Position numbers and translations under genes: made by a program. From contig CAUDNR010004372.1 in the NCBI GenBank assembly GCA_958430865.1, positions 32,786 to 50,000 of the forward strand: a DNA stretch of 17,215 nt, given 5' to 3'. Origin of the DNA: Entrophospora sp. SA101. Taxonomy: Eukaryota; Glomeromycota; Glomeromycetes; Entrophosporales; Entrophosporaceae. The notes beneath the pieces were generated by a model that ran no database searches, was not told where the DNA came from, and worked only from the letters and a program-made list of their open reading frames with translations. Below are positions 1 to 11,227 of the stretch, piece after piece (positions within the stretch are counted from its first letter, which is position 1; every line of letters begins with the position of its first letter).

Positions 1-444
1 AGTCCTATTTTCGAAAATTTTTATTGCATTTTTGAACAAATTACAAAATTGCTATTTTTGAAATTTGGCCACGTGGCGCAGAAATAGGAGGTCTTTAGAC
101 CGAGCCAACCATAGTATTCAAAATTCAATACAAACAAACATTACTAGTTTTTTCAGTAAATAATTGACTTTTAATTTTTTGTAAATTTTACTGCATATAT
201 CAAGTATTGTATTAATATTATTATTATATACTTAAATTATAAAAAAAATGACATTTATTTTTTTTTCTTCTATTAATGTATATAAATTAAGTTTAAAATA
301 AATTTTTATAAAAATTTATTTACAAAAAAAAAAAAAAAATAGAAACCAAAATAAAAAAATTAATATTTTACAATAATGTATTACTTGAAACCAAATAAGC
401 AACCAAATCAAGAATATAATTCGAATTTTTATAAAAATTGTTCT
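1..444. other. Left flank downstream of IRE1, no gene seen
   Basis: No coding frame is supported here. Bases 1-120 are less AT-rich than the rest and look like the end of a dispersed repeat: a 10-bp palindrome GCCACGTGGC lies at 68-77, and CCTATTT (4-10) is the inverse of AAATAGG (82-88). From 120 onward the sequence is very AT-rich with A and T runs, including a long A run near 324-340. The part from about 350 to 444 is probably the IRE1 3' UTR and downstream region. Confidence 0.5.
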
Positions 445-3400
445 TTATATTTCTGGTATTTCAAAATAATGTTTGAATAAACTTTCATTCCTTAAATATT
501 CCGACTCAGCTATTACATAATAAACATGTAGCATAAGCTTTGGGAATCTTGAAGTGAAATAAAAAAGAAATCCATCTGGGATTTCTCCAAGTGATCTTTT
601 TACATGAACCGGAAGATCTTGATAATGATGTTTCTAAAAAAATTGAAATTGAAATTATTTATTTTATTTATTTATTTATTTAAAATAAAATTTATATAAA
701 TATGCAAATGAACGAATATACAAACCTTATTTCTTAAAGCTCGTAATAAGTCTCTTACTTTAGCTCCATCATATTTTCTATATTTACCAAGATTCTCCAC
801 AAAAACTTTATCCATACGTTTATACCAATCCAGACCTATTATTTTATTGGCTTCGTGCTCAAGGTGTTGAAGTAACAGTGATGGTGGGTCTCTTTCTTCT
901 ATTTCAAACCTATCTGACGCATCTTGTAAAAATCCGAGACGTTTAGACGATGACCAAAAATATGGATGGGTCATCACTGTTTCTGCGTTTGGCCTTCATA
1001 CGTATATTGCGGGAATTATTAACTTAATGTTTCGTATTAATAATTCACAATAATAATAATTAAAGTTACCTTTTTTGGGGATCACGTTCAATCATTCTTT
1101 CAATTAAATCTCTAGCCTCAATACCTTTTTCTCCTACATCATCCAATTTATTTAAATCATATACTCCCTTCAATATATTTATTTCTCTGGAATACCGATC
1201 TCCAAATGGATGATCTCCTCTGGACAGCACATAATAAAATAAGCAACCCGCAGAGAAAATATCTATTGCTTTTGTAATTCTACGTGGACAATCATCACAA
1301 CTATCTGATGATCCTGATGAAGTAAAAGAGCAATTTAACTGATCTGTGGATGTCCATGCATCTGCTGCTGTTGTGTTGTTGTCTGATAATGATGATAGTG
1401 ATGATAATGGTGATAATAATTCAGGCGCTCTCCAACCAATTGTACCGCCAATATTATTTGTGGTATTGTGAAAACTACTTGAATCTCCTTCCAACTTTTT
1501 GCATAATCCAAAATCTGAAATCAGTACTCTGATTGTCGATTGTTCATAAACAATTCCATCTTTTCTTTTTATTTTTTTCTTGTGCTTTGAAGTGGTTATT
1601 AAAATATTTTGTGGTTTGATATCTCGATGTACTAATTTGATAGAATGTAGATGATGTAGACCAGAAATAATTTGATAAAGAATTTTTGATGGGTGTAATG
1701 TTTCTATCAGATGTGCATGTTCAAATGTCGAACCTCTTTCTATCAAATCATGTAAAGAGGCAGGACAAAGCTCCAGTGCAATGTATAAGAAACGGTCACA
1801 TTGTTGTTTGCAGTAATATCTTATAACATTTGGGTGATCATCGCTTTCCTGAAGTAACGATACTTCGTGATGTGCTATATCATAAAAATCAAGTAATAAC
1901 CGTTTCACCGCTACTTCTTTTCCTTCAAAATTTCCTTTATAAACGATAGTACCATGACTGCCATAACCTAATATGTATATATGTATATATATATATATAA
2001 TATGTACATTTAATAATAATTATTTTTTCCAATTTTAATATTTTTTTCAAAATAAATAAAATAAATAAATAAAAATTACCTAAAACAGTATCTGTAATTA
2101 TCAAAGAATTTAATTTAAGCTCGCCATTAACTGCAGTAGTGACGACATTAGATAATGCGTTATTGTCAATTGTTGAAATGGGAAAATTAATATAATTTAC
2201 ATCTACATTTTGACTATTGTTATTATTATTATTATTATTTGTTGTTGTTTCTTTGTTAAGTTGACTAGTAGAGGTTGTAGTGCCATTTGTTTTCAAGTCA
2301 TCTTTAAGTTCAACTTTCTTATGATTTGTATTATTATTATGATGATTTTTACTACCTTTCTTTTTCTTTTTATTACCAACTTCCTTTTTATGGGATTTTA
2401 CCTTATTAATACCATTATTATTAATAAAACTTTTATCAAAACTATTATGCTTTTGTGCAATTGCTCTAAGTAATGAAGTCAACGATAATTTATTAAAATG
2501 TTGTCCACCATTTTTTTTATTATATTTATTCCAATAAATAATACCAATAAAAACCATTGAAATAATACTAAATAATAAAAGTCCAATATGTGTTAAACTA
2601 ATAATGGAGTTATTTGTATCTATTGAAAGAGGAGAGGAAGAAGCGGAAGAGGAATAATTTTCTTGAATAATTGTGGTTTTTTTTAATGAAGGTGATGGTG
2701 AAGATGATGACGATGAGAGAGATGATGGACCTTCAATGCCTAACCTAAAGATATGTTCTTTATTTATCAAATAATCATCATCATCATCATCGTCATAATC
2801 AAAAATATTATTATTATTTCCAATTAAACAATTTGGATATAATGATGAACCATATTGACAAGTTTCATCATCATTATTGTCCATTTTTAATTTTGAAAGT
2901 TCGTTTGATGATGACGGTGGTGGTAATAATGATGATGGCTGTGCTGGTGATATATATTCAGGTGAAGAAGGAAAAGAATCAAAAAGTCCAACAACAGGAG
3001 ATCGAAGTACTCGATACCATTCATTTTGAGCTTTTTGTTTTTAAAATATATACATATTTAAAACCATGCTTATTAAATATAAAATATCATAAATACAAAA
3101 AGAAAGCTTTCTTACTAGAATAAGAATTAGTTGACAAGATATCACCATTTGGAGATGCAATGTATAAATCATTATTATATGGTTTCGTGTTATGTATTAA
3201 TTCAATACTTGTGTCATAGCTATGTGGAATATATTCAGTATAAGTAACATTTCGTTTCGGTATTCCATTTTCAAAAATACGTATTTTATATGCTAAATTT
3301 ATTATTATTTTATTATTATTATTATACATTATATATAAATATTCTTTTTATATTTTATAATATATTTACCATTCATGCCAATATATAAAGCATCTTTAGG

Positions 3401-3559
3401 TAAAACAGGACAAACAGAACATTCATCTTCATTATCTCCTTCATTATTATCAAATAACTTTATCAACTTTTTGGTTGCAGGATCAAGTGCAATAAATTTT
3501 GTAGATTTAGTACCAACAATAACAGTATTTCCATCAGAAGCTCTAAACAACGAATTCAT
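445..3559 (-). CDS. IRE1: IRE1-type ER stress sensor: Ser/Thr kinase and endoribonuclease, N-terminally short
   Basis: Six exons (3559-3370, 3292-3116, 3030-2080, 1967-1070, 993-726, 633-445) join in frame to 890 aa. Seen: a lumenal-domain remnant with the NVTYTEYIP motif at about residues 80-90; an Asp-rich and Ser-rich stretch; one membrane segment at about 267-289; a Lys/Asn-rich linker to about 430; a kinase domain with a YGSHG glycine loop, VAVKR (Lys461), HRDIKPQN (Asp555), DFG (Asp591) and APE (620-622); then a KEN RNase domain. RNase residues matching human Tyr892, Asn906 and His910 are Tyr813, Asn827 and His831. Known for the family: ER-membrane sensor that oligomerises, trans-phosphorylates and splices HAC1/XBP1-type mRNA. 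Odd: the start at 3559 gives no signal peptide and omits the first lumenal propeller strands; the frame is open upstream only to 3595 and has no ATG there. Kinase and RNase look intact, so the identity is firm; the 5' end is not. Confidence 0.95.
2218..2239. repeat. TTA microsatellite coding for poly-Asn in the IRE1 linker
   Basis: A run of TTA/ATT units in IRE1 exon 3 reads on the minus strand as a run of eight Asn residues in the cytosolic linker between the membrane segment and the kinase. It is likely length-variable between strains, in frame. Confidence 0.8.
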
Positions 3560-3821
3560 AACTAACCAACTAACTAATAATAATAGATTTGTAGATTATT
3601 AAAAAAATTTCTTTTTTTCAATTATAAATATAAAAGCTTTTTCGTTTTCTGAAGAATAAATAAAACAATTTATTTTAAAACTCGCTCGCTTTACAATTTG
3701 TACTTATTTATCATATTTATATAAATGTATGTCCCACAAATGATCTATTTATAGTAGTTGACAACAGCCGATCAATACACTTTACAAGCCTCTCATAAAA
3801 ATTTCACAAAAAAAAGCATTT
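3560..3821 (-). promoter_or_regulatory. Short gap between DPH2 stop and IRE1 start; TATA-like site at 3745-3754
   Basis: These 262 bp must hold the DPH2 3' UTR and the IRE1 promoter. The palindrome CTATAAATAG at 3745-3754 is a TATA-box-like match about 190 bp upstream of the IRE1 ATG. No lumenal-domain coding exon or signal peptide can be read here on the minus strand. Promoter assignment is inference. Confidence 0.35.
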
Positions 3822-6451
3822 TTAAACATCTTTCTCATCACTATAACCTTTAGCAATACCAGCTCTACCCTCTTCGGCTAATTCTGCTTTAGTTTCACCA
3901 ATTTTTTGTTCCAAACCTTTAAAAGTCCGTGAATTCAAAAATTCTAAATTTTAAAAACATTAAAATAAATAAATAAATTCTTCTTTTAAATATATAAAAG
4001 TTAACGAGTCATTTCTTTTAACATTGATAAAAATACCTCCAGCACTATTCAAAAGAATGGACATTGAAGTATCTTTATTACGTATTGTTACATCTGTCGT
4101 CGTTCTAAGTTCTAATGAATTTTTTATAAAAAAATATATCATTTAAAAGAGAGGAAAAAATTAAATTTTTTATTTTCTTTTAAAAAATAAATAATAATAA
4201 TAAATTACCTGGTGCATTTGTTTTGCCATATTTACGTCCTTGTTTCAATTGTCCAGTAACTAACGAAAAATGTGGCTCATCGTCGTCATAATCACTTCTC
4301 TCCTCGTTTTGCTGTACTTTGTCGCGGTCATCGATTTTTTTAGATTCTTTTTCATAATCTTTTTCAGTTAAAAGCTGTTGAAAATCAGTAATGTAATGTC
4401 CAGTCCATTGCTTTGATCTATATATTTTATATGCATATAATCATTAATTGATGATAATAAATCCTCTTTTCGAATCTGATAAATATAATAACAACTTACA
4501 GGTCAAGAGCTATTTCCAATTCAAATGGTGTTACGATAGGGCGATAAAATTCCTATTTATTTTTAATAAAAAATTTTTTTCCTAAATATAATCAATTATT
4601 CCCATCATCATCGTCATTCATCATCATCAAAGAAGAAATTGTTTTAAAAGCCAAATAATATTTCTTTGACTTTTAATAATTACTTTTGAATCAATTAAAC
4701 TGTTCTCCGGACAAGCCACAAGCACATAACAATCTATTTCCATAAAATTGGCCATTTTCGCTACATTCAGTTTACCCATCACGAATGTATATGATTTCTT
4801 TCCAGAATTTATTATCAATTTTTTAAGATGTGATATAATCTCCAAATATGAAGCTAAAAATAAACAAATAATTTTAGATAGATAGTTTGTATTGTATCGT
4901 ATAATTAATTAATATAATTTTATCTTCTTACCTACACCTAATGTTCCTACCACTATTCCGATAACATCTGCATCTTTTGCTCTTTGTATCATATAAAAGC
5001 TATCAAAAAAAAAAAAAAAAAATCGGATAACAAATATTAATAAAAAGATTTTTTAAATAATTATAATTTTAATATATTTACCGCTTCATTAATGACTTAT
5101 TAACTTGTAGATTTTCTTGTCGACCTTTACGTAACTTTGGATCATATGAATATACCTTTTGATGACGATGATGATGATAGTAATAATAATAATTTAATTC
5201 AATTAATTTTTCTCTAATAATAATAATAATAATAATAATAAAGGATGCAATATGGATTCTTTTTTTTCATACATTACACTTATTATGTGTTATTATTATA
5301 TTTGACAATGTGGTACTCTCACCACCAATGTAAAAAATCGAACAATCTTCTATATTAACATCTTTTGGTAAACTATAATATCTTCCTTTAGTTACAAAAT
5401 TAGTAATCTTTTTCTCTTCTAAAAAAGAAGAAGAATTGTTTTTGTCAGATTCATTTATTATTATTGCTGAATCTTTATCAACAAACGATTGTATGATGTT
5501 ATTTGTGCAGGCTCTCCTTTCCTCTGTCATCTTTAATTTATTTATAAAATCATCTTTTTAAAAATGAATGAATGAATTAGTGATAGCGTATAAATTAATG
5601 ATCAGTGTCAAATATAATAATTTTAAAATAATGATAATAAGTACCTATACAATATGCATAAATCACATCGTACATTATAATTATGTTTTTATTATTATTA
5701 CTACTGTTGTCAACATCACCATTGTTGCCAAATAATTCATCAAATACTTCTAGACAATGATCTACATCTATTGGTTCTTTTCCAAACACATATATAACAG
5801 GAAGCCTTGATGTTCTAAAATACAAAAATAATAATTAAACAATTAAATAATTAAATAGAATTAATTTTGAGTTTCTTCACATACGTACATAAATAAATAA
5901 GTATGGATTATACACACGGGCTTAAGCATGAATGACCATAATGAACAATCACATCAGAATCTACGTGTTGTGCTGCGACTTCATCCACACAACAACTATA
6001 TATAAAAATCCATCATCGTCATCAATAGTGCAAATAACAATTATTTTTATCACCAACATTTACTAGTATAGATAAAAAGTAATTACCTTCCATAAGAGGT
6101 ATCAGCAAGAATAAACACTTTTTTTTGAGTTCTTTCTCGAATAATTGTAGCAATTTCAACAGAGTCCGCCAATAATTTGTCAGGAAATTGAAGGGCTATC
6201 TATCGGTAAAACAAAAAACAAATTTTTGTCAATGAATATGTATAAAATTTAAATAATAAATAATAAATATTATTAACCTTTTCATAATTGCCATTCAATA
6301 AAAACTTTACAGTTCTTTCAATTTCATAAAAATTTTCTAATTGTTTAACATCTCCTATTACCAATTTTTCACTTTGAGTTTCTAATTTTCGTTCTATCAC
6401 TGCACCACCATCATCCGCAAAATTATTTGGTCCTTGGAGTGTAGTAGTCAT
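3822..6451 (-). CDS. DPH2: Diphthamide biosynthesis protein 2 (DPH2)
   Basis: Twelve exons (6451-6278, 6199-6087, 5995-5918, 5814-5645, 5553-5273, 5155-5082, 4999-4932, 4853-4684, 4552-4500, 4417-4209, 4111-4037, 3943-3822) join in frame to 528 aa, close to the usual length. Family motifs in order: [10 protein letters not shown], the DTSYGSCCVDE block (Cys97, Cys98), [61 protein letters not shown] (Cys367), [10 protein letters not shown] and a C-terminal FKGLE...GRAGIAKGY. Known: Dph2 pairs with Dph1 to form the iron-sulfur enzyme that moves 3-amino-3-carboxypropyl from S-adenosylmethionine to a His of translation elongation factor 2, the first step of diphthamide. The cysteines that bind the cluster in Dph2 are in the blocks named. 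All splice sites used are GT-AG. Cytosolic; nothing looks broken. Confidence 0.95.
5206..5243. repeat. TAA/AAT microsatellite in a DPH2 intron
   Basis: A trinucleotide TAA run lies inside the intron between the exons ending at 5273 and starting at 5155. Similar TAA/TTA tracts recur through the window, and a long A run (about 5006-5022) sits in the next intron. Confidence 0.8.
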
Positions 6452-6881
6452 TTTATTAAAAAATCACCGATTCAAAATTTTGATTTTTCTGCGCCAACGA
6501 TTAAAAATGAAATTTGATAGTTTTATTGGAGGATAACAACAATAACAACAAAAAAAAGCTCCTAATAAACGTCAGATTAAAGATGCAATTAAAAAAATTA
6601 ACACTTCAATAAGGCAAAAATTTTATATATAAATCTATTTGTTTGTTCGAATGTGAATAAATAATTTTTTTTAAATTTTGTTATTAATTAAGATTTTATG
6701 TATTTTTCTCATTTAGGTTGGATTTATTTTAATTATTCATTCGTGTGGTTAGTAAGGACACACACACATTTATAAAAAATTTTCATTAGAAAACTTTAAT
6801 TAATTATATAAAATAAAAATGTATTTATTATTCATAAAATATCATCATCAAAAAACCTTTTATTATAATTTATGATTATTA
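6452..6881. other. Gap between Rab escort gene and DPH2, no gene seen
   Basis: These 430 bp are AT-rich, with an AAC-rich patch near 6536-6553 and a short CA run near 6759-6768. They should contain the 3' UTR of the Rab escort gene and the DPH2 promoter, but no convincing individual element is visible. Confidence 0.5.
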
Positions 6882-9551
6882 TTAAATAATGAATTCTTCT
6901 TCATCTGGATCTGGGCCATGTGGTAAAAATTCTTCATTAGGACATATTTTATGAAATATTTGTTTAGCTTTTATAGTTGCTGCTTCAAAATCAATTGATG
7001 GATCAGGATCATCAGTTACAATAATATTGTCAGGTAGTAGTGATGATGATGATGATGTGGATGTGAATGATGTGGCTGTTCTACTTTTATGTTGATAAAA
7101 TAATGTGAATAATGGACTTGGTTTATTGGAATTATCATCATCTTTACAAAATACAAATATATATATATATTAATAATTTTAATTAATTTTTAGATAATCA
7201 CTGTAATGATTATGGTTGTAATTTTTTTTTTTTTTGGTAATTACCTCTGTTGACACTATTTGTAATATTAATTAATTTTTCTAAAGCACAAAATAAATCT
7301 TCTTTTGCACTGTTTTTATTAGCTTTAGTTGATAAGTGTAATACACCTAAAATAATGATATTGAAAGTAATGGTTATGGATGTATATAGATACATATACA
7401 AACATTGATATTTTTCAACTTACATTTATTTTCGGGGCATGTTTGTGTTAAAAATGATTGGTGAAGAACAGTAATTGAATATTTATTATTATTAACAGAA
7501 TTTGGTGGAAAAATAGTCATATTGGCACCAAAATCTTGATGTAAATAACCATCAATTATTACAATAGCACGAGAAGTTACCTCCCTAAATAAAATCGAAA
7601 CATATAAAATAATTAGAGAAGCTTTTAATGCAAAAAAAAAAAAAGTTATAAAAAAATACCATTTATCTTTAACTTCTTCTATAATATTAATCGGGATATA
7701 GTCAATTGATGTGATTAAAAGGGTCGAAGAGAGTTGTTGATCGTTAACATCAATTAAACTGTTAAATTTTTTTGTATTCTCATCAATTAAAATATGTTTT
7801 ACAGGATGATCAAGCATATATATTCCACCATATACAGCACAAACCCTACATTTATAAATATATATTTTAAAGAAAATTTTTTCATCAGGAGAAGATATTC
7901 CATTAAATAAAAATCACTATATATTCACTCTAATAATAATGATGATGATGACGACAATCTTACCGACAAAATCCTTGAACAATTTCACTACCAACTCCAT
8001 AAAGTGCTACCAAAAAAGCAGCATTTCCATACCGACCAATTGATTTCAAATACCTATGAGTCATCTCTAAACCTTCTAAAGTATTTACTGTGTATAAATA
8101 ATTGTTGTTGGGTTTTTAATATAATTTTCAATTGAATAATTATAACCATCAATTATATATATTTATATATACACTAACCAACATCAGCTTCTGTTCGAAT
8201 CAAAGCTATCGAATACAATATTGCTGATAACAATTTATCTTGAATTTGAAATTTTTCATGAAGAAAACTGATAAAAGTTTTCTCTCTATAACCTATTTTA
8301 TTTATTTTATTTTCGTATCTTTATATATGTTAGGCAAATCAAATTTTTTGATTGATTGATTGACTCTATCAAACACACACGCATACATATAACCATACAC
8401 GCATACACGCGCATATAAATAAATAAAAAGATAGCTTGCCTTCATATGTTTCTGGTGAATTTTCATATTCTAATGCAAAATATAAAAACCTCATCAATTT
8501 TCGTTTATCAATCAAAGGTATTGTTTGACTAGTGAAAACGTCTTCTTTCGAACAAGGAACCTGTACAAATTACAATTTCAATTAATAATTAATTTAAAAA
8601 TTATTATTATTATTATTATTATATTAAAATAATTATGAATGTGACCTTATCAAAATTATCTTCTTTCTCGGAATAAATATATGTTTTATCTAAAGCTTTG
8701 AATTCAATATATCTTCCAACACCAGAAGTTATTAGTAGCTCGACTAATTCACCACGACAAGGAACTAATTTAGGAGCCAAATCTAAATAATATAATCTTG
8801 ATTCTTTAAGCAAGGAAGCCAATGTCTCAACTTGTTCAAAGCTTGATAAGGTTTTTGAAACATGGTGTATTATTTCATCTTGTTGTTCTTTGATTTCTTT
8901 GAAGAAATTATTATTATTATCATTATTATAAGCCTTATTTTTATTAAGAATACTAGAATAAATTTCATATTCAATAGATGAGTAGGCTTGTCGTCGAGCT
9001 TTGATAAAATCAATGGTTAAAGCTCTTTTTCCTTCAATAACTAATTAATTAATTAGTTAGTTAATTAATACAATAAACAGTTTAATAAAATCAATAAATG
9101 TTATATGTAATTAATATATTTACTTTCTTGAGTATTTTCATCTGAATCAGAATCTAAACCTAATTAGTGATTGTATATATATACATATACACAATATGTG
9201 ACTTTAAGTGTTAAAACGATTATTTATTATTATTTTTTTTTAAAAAATATTTTCTCAAAGTATAAATTTATATTAAAGCTTTTAAACAACCTTGTAAACT
9301 ATTTATTAATTCTAGTAATTCTCTGAAATTAAGCGAATTCCAACTTCCACCATAATAATTATTTGTATCCATATGTAAAACTGATTTTCCAATTTTTGCT
9401 AAAGCACTAAAAAACGAAAAAATTTTAGATTTAGAAATAAAAAAATAACGATATGAAACAAAAAAACTTACCCTGCAAGAATCGATTCTATCAAACCAGT
9501 TCCAAGAATAATAACATCATACTCTGTAACTTCCAACAATTGTTGATGCAT
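6882..9551 (-). CDS. MRS6: Rab escort protein (Rab geranylgeranyl transferase component A; MRS6/CHM type)
   Basis: Eleven exons (9551-9472, 9406-9291, 9159-9124, 9040-8646, 8560-8440, 8292-8179, 8087-7964, 7845-7660, 7584-7424, 7346-7245, 7141-6882) join in frame to 564 aa. Seen: the GDI/REP dinucleotide-like motif ILGTGLIESILAG (residues 15-27), MDTNNYYGGSW (39-49), an acidic REP-type insert, DLAPKLVPCRGELVELL, VPCSKEDVF, LMRFLYFALEYE, YGVGSEIVQGFCR, SRAIVIIDG and a C-terminal FHKICPNEEFLP block. The insert and C-terminal block favour a Rab escort protein over Rab GDI. Known: it presents newly made Rab GTPases to geranylgeranyl transferase II and delivers them to membranes. The intron after the exon ending at 8440 has a GC donor (gcaagc). 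Cytosolic; no damage seen. The symbol follows yeast and could equally be given as CHM/REP. Confidence 0.93.
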
Positions 9552-9739
9552 TATTATAATTATTATTATTGAACTAAAATTTTTCAAGAATTTAAGAATG
9601 AAAGAATAGAATATAATGAAAATAACGGAATAATGAAAATTATGTACAAATAAATAAAATAAATTTATTTATTTCCAATTTGATTCATTAGAAATAATAT
9701 AATGAGAACACCTTATTTTAAAGTTTTGTTTATTAGTAC

Positions 9740-9745
9740 CACGTG
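9740..9745. promoter_or_regulatory. CACGTG box upstream of the Rab escort gene
   Basis: A palindromic CACGTG lies about 190 bp upstream of the Rab escort ATG, between it and a divergent small ORF. This is the core of bHLH/Pho4/Cbf1-type sites, but a 6-bp match by itself is weak and function is inference. Confidence 0.25.
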
Positions 9746-9917
9746 TACATGTGATATTTTTTGATCTAACAGACAAAAAAATATGAGAACTGGCTTATTG
9801 TATGTCACTACCGCCTCCAACACAATGAATCTCGATATATCGAAAAGGATTTATTTACAAAATGGATCTTAAAATTTATCACATGACTTACCAAAATTTT
9901 TTAAGATTTTTATTTTG

Positions 9918-10184
9918 ATGACAGAAGAAGCTCTGCCTGTTCCGAACAAAGAAGCTTTATTGACAAAAGAAATACTAAATTTATATATTAAAGAGCAATC
10001 TGACAGTTTATAACCAAGTAGAATTATTTTATTATTATTATTAAAAAATAAAATAAATGATAAAAAACGCCGTTACACATTAGAGGTGAACCCAACATCT
10101 GTACTACGTACCCAGAATTCCCAAAAGAAAATTTTAAATCCAGATCACGTTACACTTAGAGATGTGTATAAGATAAATTTATAG
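9918..10184 (+). pseudogene. Possible small plus-strand coding fragment, one stop, unrecognised
   Basis: I do not recognise this. One frame runs from an ATG at 9918 to a TAG at 10184, broken only by a TAA at 10011-10013. The first 31 codons (beginning MTEEALPVPNKEALL) and the last 32 (including KKILNPDHVTLRDVY) have a soluble, protein-like composition unusual for the flanking AT-rich DNA; the middle is a TTA run. An intron of about 68 bp from gtagaa (donor after 10017) to the attag at 10084 is possible but does not remove the stop. It is divergent from the Rab escort gene. It may be a small gene, a relic, or chance. Confidence 0.25.
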
Positions 10185-10449
10185 TATCTAGCCTTTTTCT
10201 ACCAACGCATCAACTTCGTTTTACTTCTTTATATACATTATCAAGTAAAGTAGTGAAAATTTTTTCCCCCTAGATAATTTAAACAAAGGGCTTTTTTCCT
10301 GTAAATTTTTAGTTGGTATTATTAACTCTGATAAAGAAAGAAAAAACCCACACTGATAAATGAGCCTTGCAAATAAACTTTTAATTCTTTCATTGATACT
10401 TTATCAATAAAATAGCTTAAGAGTTGATTTTTTAATTGTAATGGTAAGA

Positions 10450-10474
10450 ATTATTATTATTATTATTATTATTA
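10450..10474. repeat. ATT microsatellite
   Basis: About eight ATT units, one of several TTA/ATT tracts in the window; it abuts the 3' end of the putative exon at 10470-10615. Confidence 0.8.
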
Positions 10475-11074
10475 TATTCTTAGAGCTAAGAAATTCTAAG
10501 ATATTTGCAAGTACATGTTTAAAATGTGCTTCACACATTGCAGCATCTCCATATAATTCATAACTGTAATATTTACATTTAGCACGCTTTTGCTGAAACC
10601 CAGACAGACACCTTGCCTAAGTTTTCAAAATGCACCAAATATTCTTAGAAATCATAATAATAATACTTTTCAAGACCCTCCATTTAACAGAAATGCTTGC
10701 CTTTACCACTGAATTTATCTGTGGCTTATTAATTAGACTTTTTTTCCTCATTATATATATAAAAAATACAACAAACTCTATAATATAAATCAAACAATTG
10801 ATAAAATAATGAAATAAAAGCCTTGGAAAGAATGGACCAAGTAAACCAGTTGGTGAAAAGAAACACCTGAAAGAAAATGAAACTGTGTGAAAATATTTCA
10901 AAGCAATTATTTGATAAAAAGACTGGATTAAACACTGGCCATTAGAACTCACAAGTTACTTGGTGAGGGAAAAGATGTTGTTGCCTTTGCGATAAAAAAT
11001 TCGAAGTCATGTGCCAAGAATTGTAACTTGTTCAAAATTATGCATAGAAAATAACATTTCAAAGCCTTGCTCAT
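10470..11074 (-). CDS. Possible fragmentary gene, two exon-like pieces, unrecognised
   Basis: Unrecognised. One exon-like piece runs from an ATG at 11074 to a consensus gtgagt donor after 10953 (40 codons, ending in a TTSFPSPSN segment). A second starts after an acceptor at 10616 and reads QKRAKCKYYSYELYG then DAAMCEAHFKHVLANILEF, with three Cys and a His spaced as in a small metal-binding motif, before running into the ATT repeat. The two pieces do not join in that frame directly (the donor is phase 2), so an exon is missing, or one piece is not real. A 111-codon frame in between (10617-10952) is hydrophobic and may be intron. Confidence 0.25.
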
Positions 11075-11227
11075 AAGAATAGAGGCAGAAAGTTGTTAAT
11101 TAATTCATTTCCGTAACAAAAATTTTTACAAATTAAATAATAAAATAATAAAAAACACTTTTGTAGTCGGAAATTCAACAGTAGGGTTTAATTGTTTATT
11201 TAGTTATCAAAATGGTGTAAAACTAGA

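Noticed and set aside
2210..3123. Plus-strand open frames across the IRE1 exon 3 region
   Set aside because: Antisense shadows of the Asp-, Ser- and Asn-rich coding repeats on the minus strand.
9031..9070. Palindromic TTAATTAATTAG sequence as a possible hairpin or terminator
   Set aside because: It lies in a Rab escort intron next to the acceptor and is a simple AT repeat.
445..9551. Functional cluster of IRE1, DPH2 and the Rab escort gene
   Set aside because: Their roles (ER stress, EF2 modification, Rab prenylation) are not known to act together; shared strand and short gaps are ordinary for a compact fungal region.
10617..10952. 111-codon minus-strand frame of hydrophobic residues, possible membrane protein
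   Set aside because: It begins right at a consensus gtgagt donor and ends at an acceptor, so it fits an intron better; hydrophobicity follows from T-rich sequence.
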